From Methylotenera sp. (lineage in GTDB: Bacteria; Pseudomonadota; Gammaproteobacteria; Burkholderiales; Methylophilaceae), in contig JAHRYP010000009.1 in assembly GCA_020622105.1 (NCBI GenBank), forward strand, positions 487-64,486: a stretch of 64,000 nt of DNA, given 5' to 3'. A model generated the notes under the pieces. It had not been told where the DNA came from. It did no database searches and was given only the letters and a program-made list of their open reading frames with translations. Positions 9,314-19,257 of this stretch are shown here, piece after piece. The translations under genes and the position numbers were made by a program. Within the stretch, counting starts at the first letter, position 1, and each line of letters begins with the position of its first letter.

Positions 9314-11290
9314 TTATTTAATAACCTCTTTTAGCTGTTCCAGAATGGCCGGATTATCTAGCGTTGAGATGTCAGAGGTAATCTCTTCACCTTTTGCCAA
9401 GGTACGTAATAGCCTGCGCATGATCTTGCCGGAGCGGGTTTTAGGCAGGTTGTCACCAAAGCGGATTTCATCCGGCTTGGCGATAGGGCCGATTTCCTTG
9501 CCTACCCAGTCACGCAGTTCTGCCACGATTTTTTTGGCTGCATCACCTTCTGGGCGTGCACCTTTGAGCACCACGTAAGCGACAACAGATTCACCTTTTA
9601 CATCGTGTGGTTTACCGACTACAGCTGCTTCAGCTACTAATGGGTTGGCCACCAGCGCAGATTCGATTTCCATGGTGCCTAAGCGATGGCCGGATACGTT
9701 GAGTACGTCGTCGATACGGCCCATGATTGTGAAGTTGCCAGTAACAGCATCGCGCACGGCGCCATCGCCTGCCAGATAAGTTTTACCGCCGAGGTCTATC
9801 GGGTAGTAGCTGGCTTTGTAGCGTTCAGGGTCGTTATAAATAGTACGGATCATGGAAGGCCATGGTTTTTTGATGACCAATAAGCCACCTGTACCCCAAG
9901 GTACGTCTTTGCCGGTTTCATCCACGACATCAATATCAATACCGGGGAAGGGCAGTGTGCATGAACCAGGTATCAGCGGTGTTACACCCGGTAACGGTGT
10001 AATCACGTGACCGCCGGTTTCTGTTTGCCAGAAGGTGTCGGCAATCGGACAGTGGCTGCAGCCTACATTTTCGAAATACCACATCCATGCTTCCGGGTTG
10101 ATCGGTTCACCTACAGAGCCCAGCAAGCGCAAGCTTGAAAGGTCGTAGTTTCTAGGATGTACTTCCGGGTTGGTTTCCGAAGCTTTGATCAATGAACGAA
10201 TCGCAGTCGGTGCAGTATAAAAAATAGACACTTTGTGTTTCTGTATCATTTCCCAGAAGCGGCCGGCATTCGGATAAGTTGGGATGCCTTCAAATACAAC
10301 CTGTGTTGCGCCTACTGCCAGCGGGCCATAGGCTACATAGCTATGGCCGGTAATCCAGCCTACGTCTGCGGTACACCAGAATACGTCATTGTCTTTGATA
10401 TCAAAAGTCCAGCGCATGGTGTTCATGGCATGTAGCAGGTAACCGGCAGAGCTGTGCTGTACGCCTTTTGGTTTGCCGGTAGAGCCTGAAGTGTAAAGCA
10501 GGAATAAAGGGTGCTCTGCATTTACCATGACTGGTTCGCAGGTGTCAGCGGCACCGGAAATTAAATCATGCCACCAGATGTTATTGCTGCTCCATTCGAT
10601 TTCCTGACCGGTTTTTTTGAGCACGATGACTTTTTCAATCGTGTCACAGCCACCCATCGCGATGCCTTCATCCACAGCGGCTTTCAGCGGCATGGTTTTA
10701 CCACCGCGGAACTGACCGTCAGATGTAATGACTGCGCGGGCGCCGGCATCAATAATACGTTCGTTCAGGCTTTTAGCTGAGAAACCACCGAAAACTACAG
10801 AGTGGATCAGCCCGATACGTGCACAGGCTTGCATGGCTACTACGGCCTCAATACCCATCGGCAGATAAATAACAACACGGTCGCCTACGTTTAAATTCAG
10901 CTTTTTCAGGCCATTCGCAAATTGACAAACCTGATGATAGAGTTCTTTATAAGTAACGTTTTTAGTGCTGCCGTCGTCAGCTTCAAAGATAATAGCAACT
11001 TTGTTTGGAATGGTATTAAGGTGTTTATCCAGACAGTTGGCAGAGACGTTAAGCTCGCCGTCTTCAAACCATTTGTAAAATGGCGCATTGTCTTCGTTCA
11101 GTGTTTTTGTGAAAGGTTTGTGCCAAATCAATAATTCACGCGCCAGTTTGGCCCAAAATCCCTCATAATCGGCTGCAGCTTCGGCACACAGTGCATTGTA
11201 TGCAGCCATGCCTGAGACGTTAGCGGATTTTACAAAATCTGCACTTGGTTCAAAAACCCTGTTTTCATGAAGAACTGACTCAATTGACAT
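9314..11290 (-). CDS. acsA: acetyl-CoA synthetase (AMP-forming)
   Basis: Activates acetate to acetyl-CoA through acetyl-AMP in the cytoplasm. At 658 aa it is family-typical. It shows the ANL adenylation P-loop [12 protein letters not shown] near residue 267, the acetate-specific [10 protein letters not shown] and WQTETGGH segments, the hinge DGAVRD...[17 protein letters not shown] and the C-terminal [10 protein letters not shown]. The lysine of the last motif is the usual site of regulatory acetylation in AcsA. GAGGGG lies 9 nt before the ATG at 11290. It is divergent from glnE with a 109-bp gap that should hold both promoters. Confidence 0.97.
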   Translation of the reverse strand: MSIESVLHENRVFEPSADFVKSANVSGMAAYNALCAEAAADYEGFWAKLARELLIWHKPFTKTLNEDNAPFYKWFEDGELNVSANCLDKHLNTIPNKVAIIFEADDGSTKNVTYKELYHQVCQFANGLKKLNLNVGDRVVIYLPMGIEAVVAMQACARIGLIHSVVFGGFSAKSLNERIIDAGARAVITSDGQFRGGKTMPLKAAVDEGIAMGGCDTIEKVIVLKKTGQEIEWSSNNIWWHDLISGAADTCEPVMVNAEHPLFLLYTSGSTGKPKGVQHSSAGYLLHAMNTMRWTFDIKDNDVFWCTADVGWITGHSYVAYGPLAVGATQVVFEGIPTYPNAGRFWEMIQKHKVSIFYTAPTAIRSLIKASETNPEVHPRNYDLSSLRLLGSVGEPINPEAWMWYFENVGCSHCPIADTFWQTETGGHVITPLPGVTPLIPGSCTLPFPGIDIDVVDETGKDVPWGTGGLLVIKKPWPSMIRTIYNDPERYKASYYPIDLGGKTYLAGDGAVRDAVTGNFTIMGRIDDVLNVSGHRLGTMEIESALVANPLVAEAAVVGKPHDVKGESVVAYVVLKGARPEGDAAKKIVAELRDWVGKEIGPIAKPDEIRFGDNLPKTRSGKIMRRLLRTLAKGEEITSDISTLDNPAILEQLKEVIK

Positions 11291-11399
11291 GCTTAAAACC
11301 CCTCTAAATACAATTACACATTTATAATCAAAGCTGCAGATTTGCGAAAAATAAAATGTTACATATTTGTAACGTACGTAATATTACCTGAAAAAAACT

Positions 11400-14129
11400 A
11401 TGCTAACACACGATAATTTATTCTCTGACAACCGCACCCCATCTAATGATGAGGCTTATGTGCTGCATGCTGTTTCCTGTAGTCCATTTTTAGCAAGAAT
11501 GCTGGCGAAAGATGCCTTGTTACTGCAGGATTTGTTAGATAACTTATACATAAGCTATAAGATAGAAGACATGCAAAAATTTTTGGCGGTACAGAATATT
11601 TTTGATGAACTTAGTCTTAAACGCGCACTAAGAGTGTTACGCAAGCATGTCATGGCGCGCATGATAGTGCGTGATTTGAACAATCTGGCTGATCTGCATG
11701 AGATCATGCAAACCACCTCACAGCTGGCTGAGTGTGCAATCAACACTGCAATACATTATCTTAATGCATGGCTGGTTGAGTCCTATGGTCAGCCGCGAAG
11801 TGCAAAGGGTGAGCCGCAGAGTTTAATTGTCATAGGTATGGGCAAACTGGGCGGCGGCGAGCTTAATGTGTCATCGGATATTGACTTGATATTTGCTTAT
11901 GAAGCCGAAGGCGAAACGTCAGGTGAAAAATCTATCAGTAATCAGGATTTTTTCACACGTCTTGCCAAGAAGCTGATTGCCGCGATTGATGAAATTACCG
12001 AAGACGGTTTTGTGTTTCGTGTCGATATGCGTTTGCGCCCATTTGGTTCAGAAGGTGCGCTTGTGAGCAGTCTGGATGCGCTAGAAGACTACTACCAGAA
12101 CAACGGTCGCGAGTGGGAGCGTTATGCATGGATTAAAGGTCGCGAGGTGACGGGTGGTAATCATGTGTCACGCTTGCTCAAACCTTTCGTATTTCGTAAA
12201 TATCTGGATTTTGGCGCATTTACCAGTATGCGCGATTTGAAAATACAGATTCAGCGTGATGTAAACAGCAAAGGCATGCATGACAATATCAAGCTGGGCC
12301 GTGGCGGCATTCGTGAAATTGAATTTATTGCACAAGTGTTTCAGCTGATACGCGGCGGGCAGGATGTAAGCTTGCAGATCAAGCCTACGCTATCTGTACT
12401 GGCATTGTTGCAAAAGAAAGGCCTGCTGCCAGAAAAAACTGTAGTTGAACTCAGTGAGGCGTATGTATTTCTGCGTAATCTGGAACACCGCCTGATGTAT
12501 CTGGAAGACATGCAGACTCAGGAACTGCCAAAGTCGGATGAAGCTAAGGTGCGTATCGCGAGCGCGATGAATTTCGAAAAGAAGGCGAACTATGGCTGGC
12601 CGGAATTTTTAGCGCAATTGGATGTTTATCGCAGGCAGGTACAGCAGCACTTCGATGAGACTTTTGAAGAAGATGTTACTGATAAAGATACCCTTGAATC
12701 AGAAAAGTCGATCTGGAACGGTGCGCTGACTGAGCTTGAGGCAGTTGCAGTGTTGCAGAAAATTGGCTTTACCGAGGCAGAAAACACTCTGCACCGCCTG
12801 AACACTTTGCATCAGAGCAGCCGTTACCTGCAATTACCAGAATTAAGCCGCCAGCGTTTTGATGCGGTCATGCCGCATGTGATCTCGCAATCGGCCAAAA
12901 TGTTGAATGCAGATATTACTCTGGCGCGTGTCATTGATCTGCTGGAAAGCATCTGTCGCCGAGCCAGTTATCTGGCATTGCTGGCTGAGCATGCGCAGGC
13001 GATGCAGTTGCTGGTGAAATTATGCAGCAGTAGTCCGTGGCTAGCTAATTATCTGGCGCAGCACCCGATTTTGCTCGATGAACTGCTGGATACCCGCACT
13101 TTATATGCAGTGCCAGACTTTACAGCACTGCGCTTGGAGTTGCTTGACCGTATGCTTGAGGCAGAGGGAGACATTGAACGGCAGATGGATCTCATGCGCC
13201 ACTTCAAGCATGCCAATGTATTTCGTTTTGCGGTGCAGGACATTAACGGTGAGTTGGCGCTGGAAATCTTATCCGATTACTTGAGTGATCTGGCCTGCTT
13301 GATACTGAATGTAGCATTGGAAAAGATCTGGCCGAATGTGCGCGGTAAACATCGTGACACACCGAAATTTGCCGTGATAGGTTATGGCAAGCTGGGTGGT
13401 AAAGAACTGGGCTACGCCTCTGACCTGGATATTATTTTTCTGTACGATGATGAAGCGCCTGAAGCAGGCGAGGTTTACGCACGCTTCGCGCAGCGTATCA
13501 ACAATTGGTTTAATAGCCTGACTTCGGCCGGTTTGCTGTATGAAACCGATTTGCAATTACGTCCGGACGGCAATAGTGGACTACTCGTGAGCAGTGTTGC
13601 GGCGTTCAGGGAATATCAATTGCATAAAGCCTGGCTGTGGGAGCATCAGGCAATTACACGCGCACGTTTTGTGGCAGGAGACGCGGATATTGGCAGGGCG
13701 TTTGACCAGATTCGTGCCGAAGTCATGACCGCGCCGCGTGATCAGCTGAAGCTGAAAGATGAAGTGCTTACCATGCGTGAAAAGATGCGCAATGCGCAGC
13801 ACCTGAAAGATGGTATTTTTGATTTGAAACAGAGTGTGGGCGGCATTATCGATGTGGAATTTTTGGTGCAGTATCTGGTGTTATTACATGCGCCGCAATA
13901 CCCTGAACTTACGGGGAATATTGGCAATATTGGTCTGTTAAAGTTGATGAGTACACTCAATATCATTGATGCTAATCTGGCAGAAAATGTAGCTGCTGCC
14001 TACCGAGAGTATCGTCACACCCAGCATATGCTCAAACTGCAAGGTGCTGCACAGTTAACGGTTGATTTGCCAGCCATCTCGCATCATGTAGAAAACGTGA
14101 CGGCATTGTGGAATCAGGTGTTTCTCTAA
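11400..14129 (+). CDS. glnE: bifunctional glutamine synthetase adenylyltransferase/deadenylylase
   Basis: Adds and removes AMP on glutamine synthetase under control of PII. Length is 909 aa against about 945 in E. coli. The two nucleotidyltransferase domains are seen from the duplicated motifs: GMGKLGGGELNVSSDIDLIF near residue 145 (deadenylylating half) and GYGKLGGKELGYASDLDIIF near residue 660 (adenylylating half). Each is followed by an Arg/Pro-rich partner motif (MRLRPFGSEGALV and LQLRPDGNSGLLV). The central helical linker and the C-terminal helical domain (IIDVEFLVQYLVLLHA) are present. The start ATG at 11400 has only a weak A-rich ribosome site. Confidence 0.97.
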   Translation: MLTHDNLFSDNRTPSNDEAYVLHAVSCSPFLARMLAKDALLLQDLLDNLYISYKIEDMQKFLAVQNIFDELSLKRALRVLRKHVMARMIVRDLNNLADLHEIMQTTSQLAECAINTAIHYLNAWLVESYGQPRSAKGEPQSLIVIGMGKLGGGELNVSSDIDLIFAYEAEGETSGEKSISNQDFFTRLAKKLIAAIDEITEDGFVFRVDMRLRPFGSEGALVSSLDALEDYYQNNGREWERYAWIKGREVTGGNHVSRLLKPFVFRKYLDFGAFTSMRDLKIQIQRDVNSKGMHDNIKLGRGGIREIEFIAQVFQLIRGGQDVSLQIKPTLSVLALLQKKGLLPEKTVVELSEAYVFLRNLEHRLMYLEDMQTQELPKSDEAKVRIASAMNFEKKANYGWPEFLAQLDVYRRQVQQHFDETFEEDVTDKDTLESEKSIWNGALTELEAVAVLQKIGFTEAENTLHRLNTLHQSSRYLQLPELSRQRFDAVMPHVISQSAKMLNADITLARVIDLLESICRRASYLALLAEHAQAMQLLVKLCSSSPWLANYLAQHPILLDELLDTRTLYAVPDFTALRLELLDRMLEAEGDIERQMDLMRHFKHANVFRFAVQDINGELALEILSDYLSDLACLILNVALEKIWPNVRGKHRDTPKFAVIGYGKLGGKELGYASDLDIIFLYDDEAPEAGEVYARFAQRINNWFNSLTSAGLLYETDLQLRPDGNSGLLVSSVAAFREYQLHKAWLWEHQAITRARFVAGDADIGRAFDQIRAEVMTAPRDQLKLKDEVLTMREKMRNAQHLKDGIFDLKQSVGGIIDVEFLVQYLVLLHAPQYPELTGNIGNIGLLKLMSTLNIIDANLAENVAAAYREYRHTQHMLKLQGAAQLTVDLPAISHHVENVTALWNQVFL

Positions 14130-14206
14130 TTTAACTGGCCTTTGGCTTTACCGGGAGACTTAGACTGACTGGTAGGGTGGCAGATTTGTGAATGATTTAG
14201 CGTTTT

Positions 14207-14524
14207 TTAGCTGACAATCAGTTCCGGCATACCATGCATTGACCTTGCGCGATTGCAATCGTCACTGCCCGCCTCAAATTCACGGCAGGTGCTGGAACGC
14301 TGCTCATAAATGCCGCAGCTGACCTGTTTCCCTACTTCACCTCCCAGTGCAATGCATTTCACAGGCTTCTGCTCGGTGCCTTTCATGCAGACATGGTGCG
14401 GGCTGATAGCTGTGGTGAATTCAATGGGTACAGTGCCCTGATCATGGGCGCTGGTTTCTCCCCAGTAAAACGAGACACGGAAAGAAGCACAACAGGCACC
14501 GCACTTTACACATTCATGGGACAT
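14207..14524 (-). CDS. YkgJ-family cysteine-rich (Fe-S/zinc) protein
   Basis: About 105 aa beginning MSHECVKCGACCASFRV. The C-x2-C-x2-CC motif at the N-terminus and later cysteines (HHVCMKG, PVKCIALGG, SCGIYEQRSSTCREFEAGSDDC) define the YkgJ/CxxCxxCC family of putative metal-binding proteins. An in-frame TTG five codons upstream is possible, but AAAGG lies better for the ATG at 14524. Its role in the cell is unknown. It is convergent with glnE, 77 bp apart. Confidence 0.85.
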   Translation of the reverse strand: MSHECVKCGACCASFRVSFYWGETSAHDQGTVPIEFTTAISPHHVCMKGTEQKPVKCIALGGEVGKQVSCGIYEQRSSTCREFEAGSDDCNRARSMHGMPELIVS

Positions 14525-14615
14525 ATTAACGATTAGCAACCTTTAAAATTTGTAGATATTTACGATGCGCTGGTGCAGCTTTGATAAATGATATGCCTGC
14601 TTGATTAATTAATGA

Positions 14616-15605
14616 CTAAGCCCCCCACCTTAACGCAGCAGTATGCACAGGACTATCCCAATGTTGTTTGATTTCGTCATCCAGCAGACACAGGGTAACA
14701 GAAGCACCTGCCATATCAAGTGCGGTGGTGTAATTGCCTACAAGAGAGCGTGAAATTTTTATACCATGTTCGTTGAATAATCTGGTTGCAGTATTGTAAA
14801 TCAGGTAAAGCTCCATTAACGGTGTGGCACCAAAGCCGTTAATCAGCAGCAGTGCCTCGCTGCCTGATGCGGGTTTTAGTGCGTCCAGAATTGCAGTCAC
14901 CACATCGGTCACAATCGTATCCGCTTCACGCATGGTTTCGCGTCTGCGCCCAGGTTCTCCATGAATGCCTACGCCCATTTCAAGTTCAGTATCATCAATA
15001 TCAAAAGTTGGTCGACCTGCTGCCGGGACGGTGCAACTGGTGAGTGCTACGCCCATGCTGGCAATGCGGCTGTTGACTTTGTCACCCAGCGCTTTACACG
15101 CTTGCAGGTCTGCGCCGGTTTCAGCCAGGCTACCCACGCATTTTTCTACTATCACCGTGCCGGCAACACCGCGGCGGCCGGTGGTGTAGGTGCTGTTGAT
15201 GACAGCACAGTCGTCGCTAGTAAGTACGGTAGCTGATTCAAACGGCAGCATTTCAGCAGCCATTTCAAAGTTCATGACATCGCCGGCATAATTTTTAACA
15301 ATAAATAGAATGCCTTTGTCAGCATGCACCGCTTCAGCCGCTGCCAGCATCTGGTCTGGCGTTGGTGAGGTGAACACATGGCCGGGGCAGGCGGCGTCGA
15401 GCATGCCGTAACCGATGTAACCCGCATGCAGTGGTTCGTGCCCGGAGCCGCCGCCTGAAATGATGGCAACTTTGCTAGTGGCTTTTTGTTTACGGGTTAG
15501 ATAATTAGGGTTTAGATTAAGGCTCACTAAATCATGGTGTGCAAGGGCAAAGCCACTTAAACTTTCGGTAAGAATGTCGTCTGTTTTATTGATAAATTTT
15601 TTCAT
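14616..15605 (-). CDS. dhaK: dihydroxyacetone kinase subunit DhaK
   Basis: 329-aa dihydroxyacetone-binding subunit. Visible motifs are IISGGGSGHEPLHAGYIG near residues 49-66 and GIHGEPGRRR near 214. The histidine of the second motif forms the covalent hemiaminal with the substrate in the family. Dihydroxyacetone phosphate enters lower glycolysis or the RuMP rearrangements. It follows dhaL by 12 bp on the same strand, so the two form an operon. The PTS phosphodonor subunit DhaM is not nearby, so the phosphate donor cannot be read from the window. Confidence 0.93.
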   Translation of the reverse strand: MKKFINKTDDILTESLSGFALAHHDLVSLNLNPNYLTRKQKATSKVAIISGGGSGHEPLHAGYIGYGMLDAACPGHVFTSPTPDQMLAAAEAVHADKGILFIVKNYAGDVMNFEMAAEMLPFESATVLTSDDCAVINSTYTTGRRGVAGTVIVEKCVGSLAETGADLQACKALGDKVNSRIASMGVALTSCTVPAAGRPTFDIDDTELEMGVGIHGEPGRRRETMREADTIVTDVVTAILDALKPASGSEALLLINGFGATPLMELYLIYNTATRLFNEHGIKISRSLVGNYTTALDMAGASVTLCLLDDEIKQHWDSPVHTAALRWGA

Positions 15606-15617
15606 GGTGAGCCTTTT

Positions 15618-16241
15618 TTATTGTATTAAGTTACAAACCGCTTCTATCATCAGCTGGCAGCTCTTGGCACCAGGGTCAATATGGCCGATGGCACGCTCGC
15701 CTAATCCAGCAGCGCGGCCTTTGGTTGCAATCAAGTCTTTGGTAGAAAGCATACCCTGTTCGGCAGTTAGCTTCAGCGCAGTGCTGATTTCTTTGGCACT
15801 GGCATTTTGTGCTGCCAGTGCAGTAAATTGATTTGCGACCGGGATCAGTACATCGAGCATGGTTTTTTCACCTAAGTCAGCCTTGCCGCGCTGCCGAATT
15901 GTATCGACGCCTGCTGAAAATGCGCTGGCATAGCTTGTTATGGATGTATTACCTTTTTCTTTAATGACTTTTGCCATGCCCATAAAAAAGCTCGCGAGCA
16001 ATGGTCCAGAGGCGCCGCCGATGGTGCTTAGCAGCTTCATGCCGATTTTATTGAGTACGGCATCGGGTGTGAGCGCAGCTAATTCCGGCTGCATTTCTAC
16101 AATCGCCTGTGCGCCGCGCTTCATGTTGATGTAGTGGTCACCGTCGCCGATTGCGCGGTCTAAGGACTCCAGCTCGGATTCGTGCTGCAGGATTGCATCC
16201 TGAATGGCGTCAGCAGAGGTAAGGATAAATGAGGAATTCAT
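15618..16241 (-). CDS. dhaL: dihydroxyacetone kinase subunit DhaL
   Basis: 207-aa nucleotide-binding subunit. The metal/ADP-binding motif IGDGDHYINMKRG lies at about residues 31-43, followed by IGGASGPLLASFFMGMAK near 75-92 and the C-terminal GERAIGHIDPGAKSCQ. It is the first gene of the dhaLK operon and diverges from the histidine kinase at 16316 with a 74-bp gap. In PTS-type systems DhaL carries a tightly bound ADP that DhaM re-phosphorylates; in others a single-chain kinase uses ATP. The two-gene arrangement fits the PTS type, but the partner is not seen. Confidence 0.93.
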   Translation of the reverse strand: MNSSFILTSADAIQDAILQHESELESLDRAIGDGDHYINMKRGAQAIVEMQPELAALTPDAVLNKIGMKLLSTIGGASGPLLASFFMGMAKVIKEKGNTSITSYASAFSAGVDTIRQRGKADLGEKTMLDVLIPVANQFTALAAQNASAKEISTALKLTAEQGMLSTKDLIATKGRAAGLGERAIGHIDPGAKSCQLMIEAVCNLIQ

Positions 16242-16315
16242 ATCATGAATAACACTATATGGTGAATTGATTAAAGTTGTTAAACTCTACACATGTCGAG
16301 TTTTGATTTCAACTT

Positions 16316-17686
16316 ATGAGTTTACGTTTCCGCTTAAATCTGCTGATTACTTTGCTTTCACTGGCTTTTATACTGGTGGTTGGTTCTATTCTGGTAAATG
16401 ATACCCGTGTATCGATACGTGAACGCGTAGAAGCAGCGAGTCGTGTTACGGTACAGTTGCTGGATACGGTCATTATCAGTTCGGCATTAAACCCGGAAAT
16501 GGGGCCTACACACTTGGTTCTGCAGAGTTTTTTAGGCTCTCTGGGTTACGTGCGCAGCAGTCATATCGAGCTTTATGATTATGAGGGACGTGAGATTTAT
16601 AGCTCACCGGAATCAACTTTTAAAAGCGATGTGGTACCTCCGGAATGGTTCGTTAAACTGGTGCAGCCCAAGGTGGAGACAGTACAGCGTAAGATTCGCT
16701 ATGGCACTTTGGTGATTAGCTCAAGCTCCGCCGGTTCTATTCGTGAAGCATGGTCTGGTTTTCGTCAGCTCATGTTAGTGGGGCTAGCATTCTTTATTTT
16801 GCTTAATATCATGGTGTATCTGTTGCTTAGCCATTCGCTAAGGCCGATTAACCGTATTCTGGCTGCAATTAACAGTATAGAGCAAGGGGATCTGACCACG
16901 CGCTTGCCCAAGCTTGGATTACCGGAATTTGACCGCATCGGTCATAGTCTTAACCGTATGGCTGAATCGTTGACAGCGGAGCGCCAGCTGGAAGAGAATC
17001 GTCAACTGACATTCCTGATTCAAAAACATATTGAAGAAGAGCGCAGAAGCCTGGCGCGCGAGCTGCATGATGAGCTTGGACAGTACGTGACTGCGATTAA
17101 GACTTTTGCTGTAGGTATTGCAAACAAAGCTAAAACCAATGCTACTACTGCGGGCATGCCGGAGATTGCCTCAAGTGCGCAGATTATTGTATCTGCTGCG
17201 AACCAGATATATGACGGCATGCACAATATTGTTCGCCAATTGCGGCCTGGCTCAATGGATAATCTAGGGCTGGCTGAAACACTGAAAGATGCCGTATCTA
17301 ACTATCAGGCGCAGAATCCTGACATTAAAATTCAATTATATTTGTCGCCAAATCTGGAATCAGGAAACTTACAGAGTCTGGGTGAAACTGTCAGTATCAA
17401 TCTTTATCGGATTGTGCAGGAATCGCTTAATAACGCATTCAAATACGCACAGGCCACAAAAATTGATATACGGCTTACAAAATCTGCAATCGGTGAGCTG
17501 CAATTGAGTATAGAGGATAACGGTATTGGCATGAATGTAGATGCCGTTGATCAGACTACACATTTTGGTTTGCTGGGTATGCGTGAACGTGTGCAGGCCT
17601 TGAATGGAACTTTTAATATCATTGCCGCACCTAATCAAGGTACTAAAATTAATATCACTGTGCCGAACAGTAATTCAAACCAATAA
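16316..17686 (+). CDS. NarX/LiaS-type sensor histidine kinase
   Basis: 456 aa. TM1 is at about residues 8-28 and TM2 near 150-172, enclosing a small periplasmic sensor of about 120 residues with no recognised fold. A HAMP linker follows (LLSHSLRPINRILAAINSIEQGDL). The HisKA_3 dimerisation segment ERRSLARELHDELGQYVTAIK carries the phosphorylated His251. The ATPase domain shows NAFKYA (N box), DNGIGM and HFGLLGMRERV, typical of NarX-class kinases. The LuxR-type response regulator follows 39 bp downstream and is its obvious partner. The signal is unknown. Confidence 0.92.
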   Translation: MSLRFRLNLLITLLSLAFILVVGSILVNDTRVSIRERVEAASRVTVQLLDTVIISSALNPEMGPTHLVLQSFLGSLGYVRSSHIELYDYEGREIYSSPESTFKSDVVPPEWFVKLVQPKVETVQRKIRYGTLVISSSSAGSIREAWSGFRQLMLVGLAFFILLNIMVYLLLSHSLRPINRILAAINSIEQGDLTTRLPKLGLPEFDRIGHSLNRMAESLTAERQLEENRQLTFLIQKHIEEERRSLARELHDELGQYVTAIKTFAVGIANKAKTNATTAGMPEIASSAQIIVSAANQIYDGMHNIVRQLRPGSMDNLGLAETLKDAVSNYQAQNPDIKIQLYLSPNLESGNLQSLGETVSINLYRIVQESLNNAFKYAQATKIDIRLTKSAIGELQLSIEDNGIGMNVDAVDQTTHFGLLGMRERVQALNGTFNIIAAPNQGTKINITVPNSNSNQ

Positions 17687-17725
17687 AACTTAAAGATATA
17701 ACTAAAAAAAGAAAAGAGTGCCAAT

Positions 17726-18364
17726 ATGAGCCAGATTAACGTCATGCTAGTAGATGACCATGCAGTAGTGCGCATGGGATTCAAAATGCTGCTTGAGTCT
17801 GACACTGATATCAAAGTGATCGCTGAAGCAGAAAGCGGAGAGCAATCGATTCAGCGTTATGTGGAGCATAAACCTGATGTAGTGGTAATGGACATTACCA
17901 TGCCCGGTATAGGCGGTTTAGAGGCAATTGAACGCATTCTGGCTAAAGATAACGCTGCTAAGATTCTGGTATTGTCTGCACATGAAGATTCGGTACACCC
18001 TAAACGCGTTCTAAATGCGGGAGCTATGGGTTACTTAACCAAACGCAGTGCAGCGGAAGAGCTGATCAAAGCGATCCGTACTGTAGCTTCCGGTAAAAAG
18101 TATCTGGAAGCAAGTGTGGCGCAGCAAATGGCGATTCAGCAGCTTTCCGGTGATCAGAACCCGGTAGATGTGTTATCACCGCGTGAATTTGAAGTCTTTA
18201 TGGCGTTGGCTAAAGGTAAAACCACGAACGAGATTGCTGAAACGCTGTTCCTGAGCCCGCGTACCGTAGGTACGCATTTATACAATATCAAGCAGAAGTT
18301 GAATGCCAACAACTCAGCTGAAATTGCATTGATTGCGATGCGTAGCGGATTGCTGGACGCCTAA
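17726..18364 (+). CDS. NarL/UvrY-type response regulator
   Basis: 212 aa. The receiver domain (about 1-120) has the acidic pair DD at 10-11, phosphoacceptor D56 in VVMDITMPG, and the Ser/Lys switch residues (LSAHED and LTKRSA). A LuxR-type helix-turn-helix follows (LSPREFEVFMALAKGKTTNEI and LSPRTVGTHLYNIKQKL). AAAAGAG upstream serves as ribosome site. Paired with the preceding kinase. The set of regulated genes is unknown. The flanking dhaLK operon is divergent and could be a target, but that is inference from position only. Confidence 0.94.
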   Translation: MSQINVMLVDDHAVVRMGFKMLLESDTDIKVIAEAESGEQSIQRYVEHKPDVVVMDITMPGIGGLEAIERILAKDNAAKILVLSAHEDSVHPKRVLNAGAMGYLTKRSAAEELIKAIRTVASGKKYLEASVAQQMAIQQLSGDQNPVDVLSPREFEVFMALAKGKTTNEIAETLFLSPRTVGTHLYNIKQKLNANNSAEIALIAMRSGLLDA

Positions 18365-18492
18365 GACTTATGGGTGGTCAGCGTTTAATGTTGTAGCTTA
18401 GTAAACGCTTCATCTGACTGCCTGCCGATTTTCTAAAAGTCAATGTATGCAGGCGAATACTGCCAGCCAAGCCTATAAGGTAGCTTAAGTAT

Positions 18493-19113
18493 CTAGTTCA
18501 CTGCGTAGCGGGCAATGCTTAATTCACCGTTGTTTGGCAACTCGACTAATGCTCTGCTGCCGCTGCGCATTTTGCCAATATCTGGGGGAATCAGGAATAT
18601 GATAGGTTCGGGATTGTTGTTGGTTTTAATATCGTTTGAAGCACCTATTGCGACATGCCATGTTGACCATTCTTCTTTAGGTGGAATGAGCTGAGAGCCC
18701 TGTAATCTGGACTTTTCGAGCAGGCGTTGTTTTTCATCACCGATCAGCAGGCTCCATACTTCTACATTAACCAGTCTGCTTAGCTGTAATTCCTGAGATA
18801 CAGATTCTGGCTGCTCAGCAGTTTGCGGGAGTGTTTCGATTTGCGGATGGATCACTTCAAAGCCTGAGTTTAAAAATGCGATTTGGTAATCATCGAGTTT
18901 TGTATTATTTGGTACCAGATATTGAGCCACACGTTTTTCATTGCGTTCATGTGCATCAACCGCTGCTGCGGTGGCTTTATCTGCCCCGTGCATGAATAAT
19001 GATCGCGCTAGTTGTTGCGCGATAGTTCCGCCAAAACAGCCTGTCAATAATAGTGCTGTCAGTGACATTAGCGCTATGTAATTAAGCCAGTAATTTAATC
19101 GCGATAGCTTCAT
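18493..19113 (-). CDS. putative lipoprotein, function unknown
   Basis: 206 aa. The N-terminus MKLSRLNYWLNYIALMSLTA runs into LLLTGCFGG, a lipobox with the modified Cys at about residue 26. The mature protein is rich in Gln and Glu and ends with a short beta-rich segment (ALVELPNNGELSIARYAVN). No catalytic motif is recognised. Being a lipoprotein, it should sit on the inner or outer membrane; the residue after Cys is Phe, which does not signal inner-membrane retention in E. coli. Convergent with the response regulator gene, 128 bp apart. Confidence 0.8.
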   Translation of the reverse strand: MKLSRLNYWLNYIALMSLTALLLTGCFGGTIAQQLARSLFMHGADKATAAAVDAHERNEKRVAQYLVPNNTKLDDYQIAFLNSGFEVIHPQIETLPQTAEQPESVSQELQLSRLVNVEVWSLLIGDEKQRLLEKSRLQGSQLIPPKEEWSTWHVAIGASNDIKTNNNPEPIIFLIPPDIGKMRSGSRALVELPNNGELSIARYAVN

Positions 19114-19257
19114 CAGTTTTAGAGATAAATAAAACTTTATCGGAGTTACGTTTATAACGCGGGAGGGTTAGATTACTGCTGGATAAAATAATTGTCCAGA
19201 AGTAATTTCAGGCTAAGTCTTTGAGCTACATGCAACTATTTACTGATTGCCTGATAA

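Noticed and set aside
13269..13556. 95-codon frame antisense to glnE, and many similar antisense frames
   Set aside because: They are shadows of strongly conserved genes, without ribosome sites or family features.
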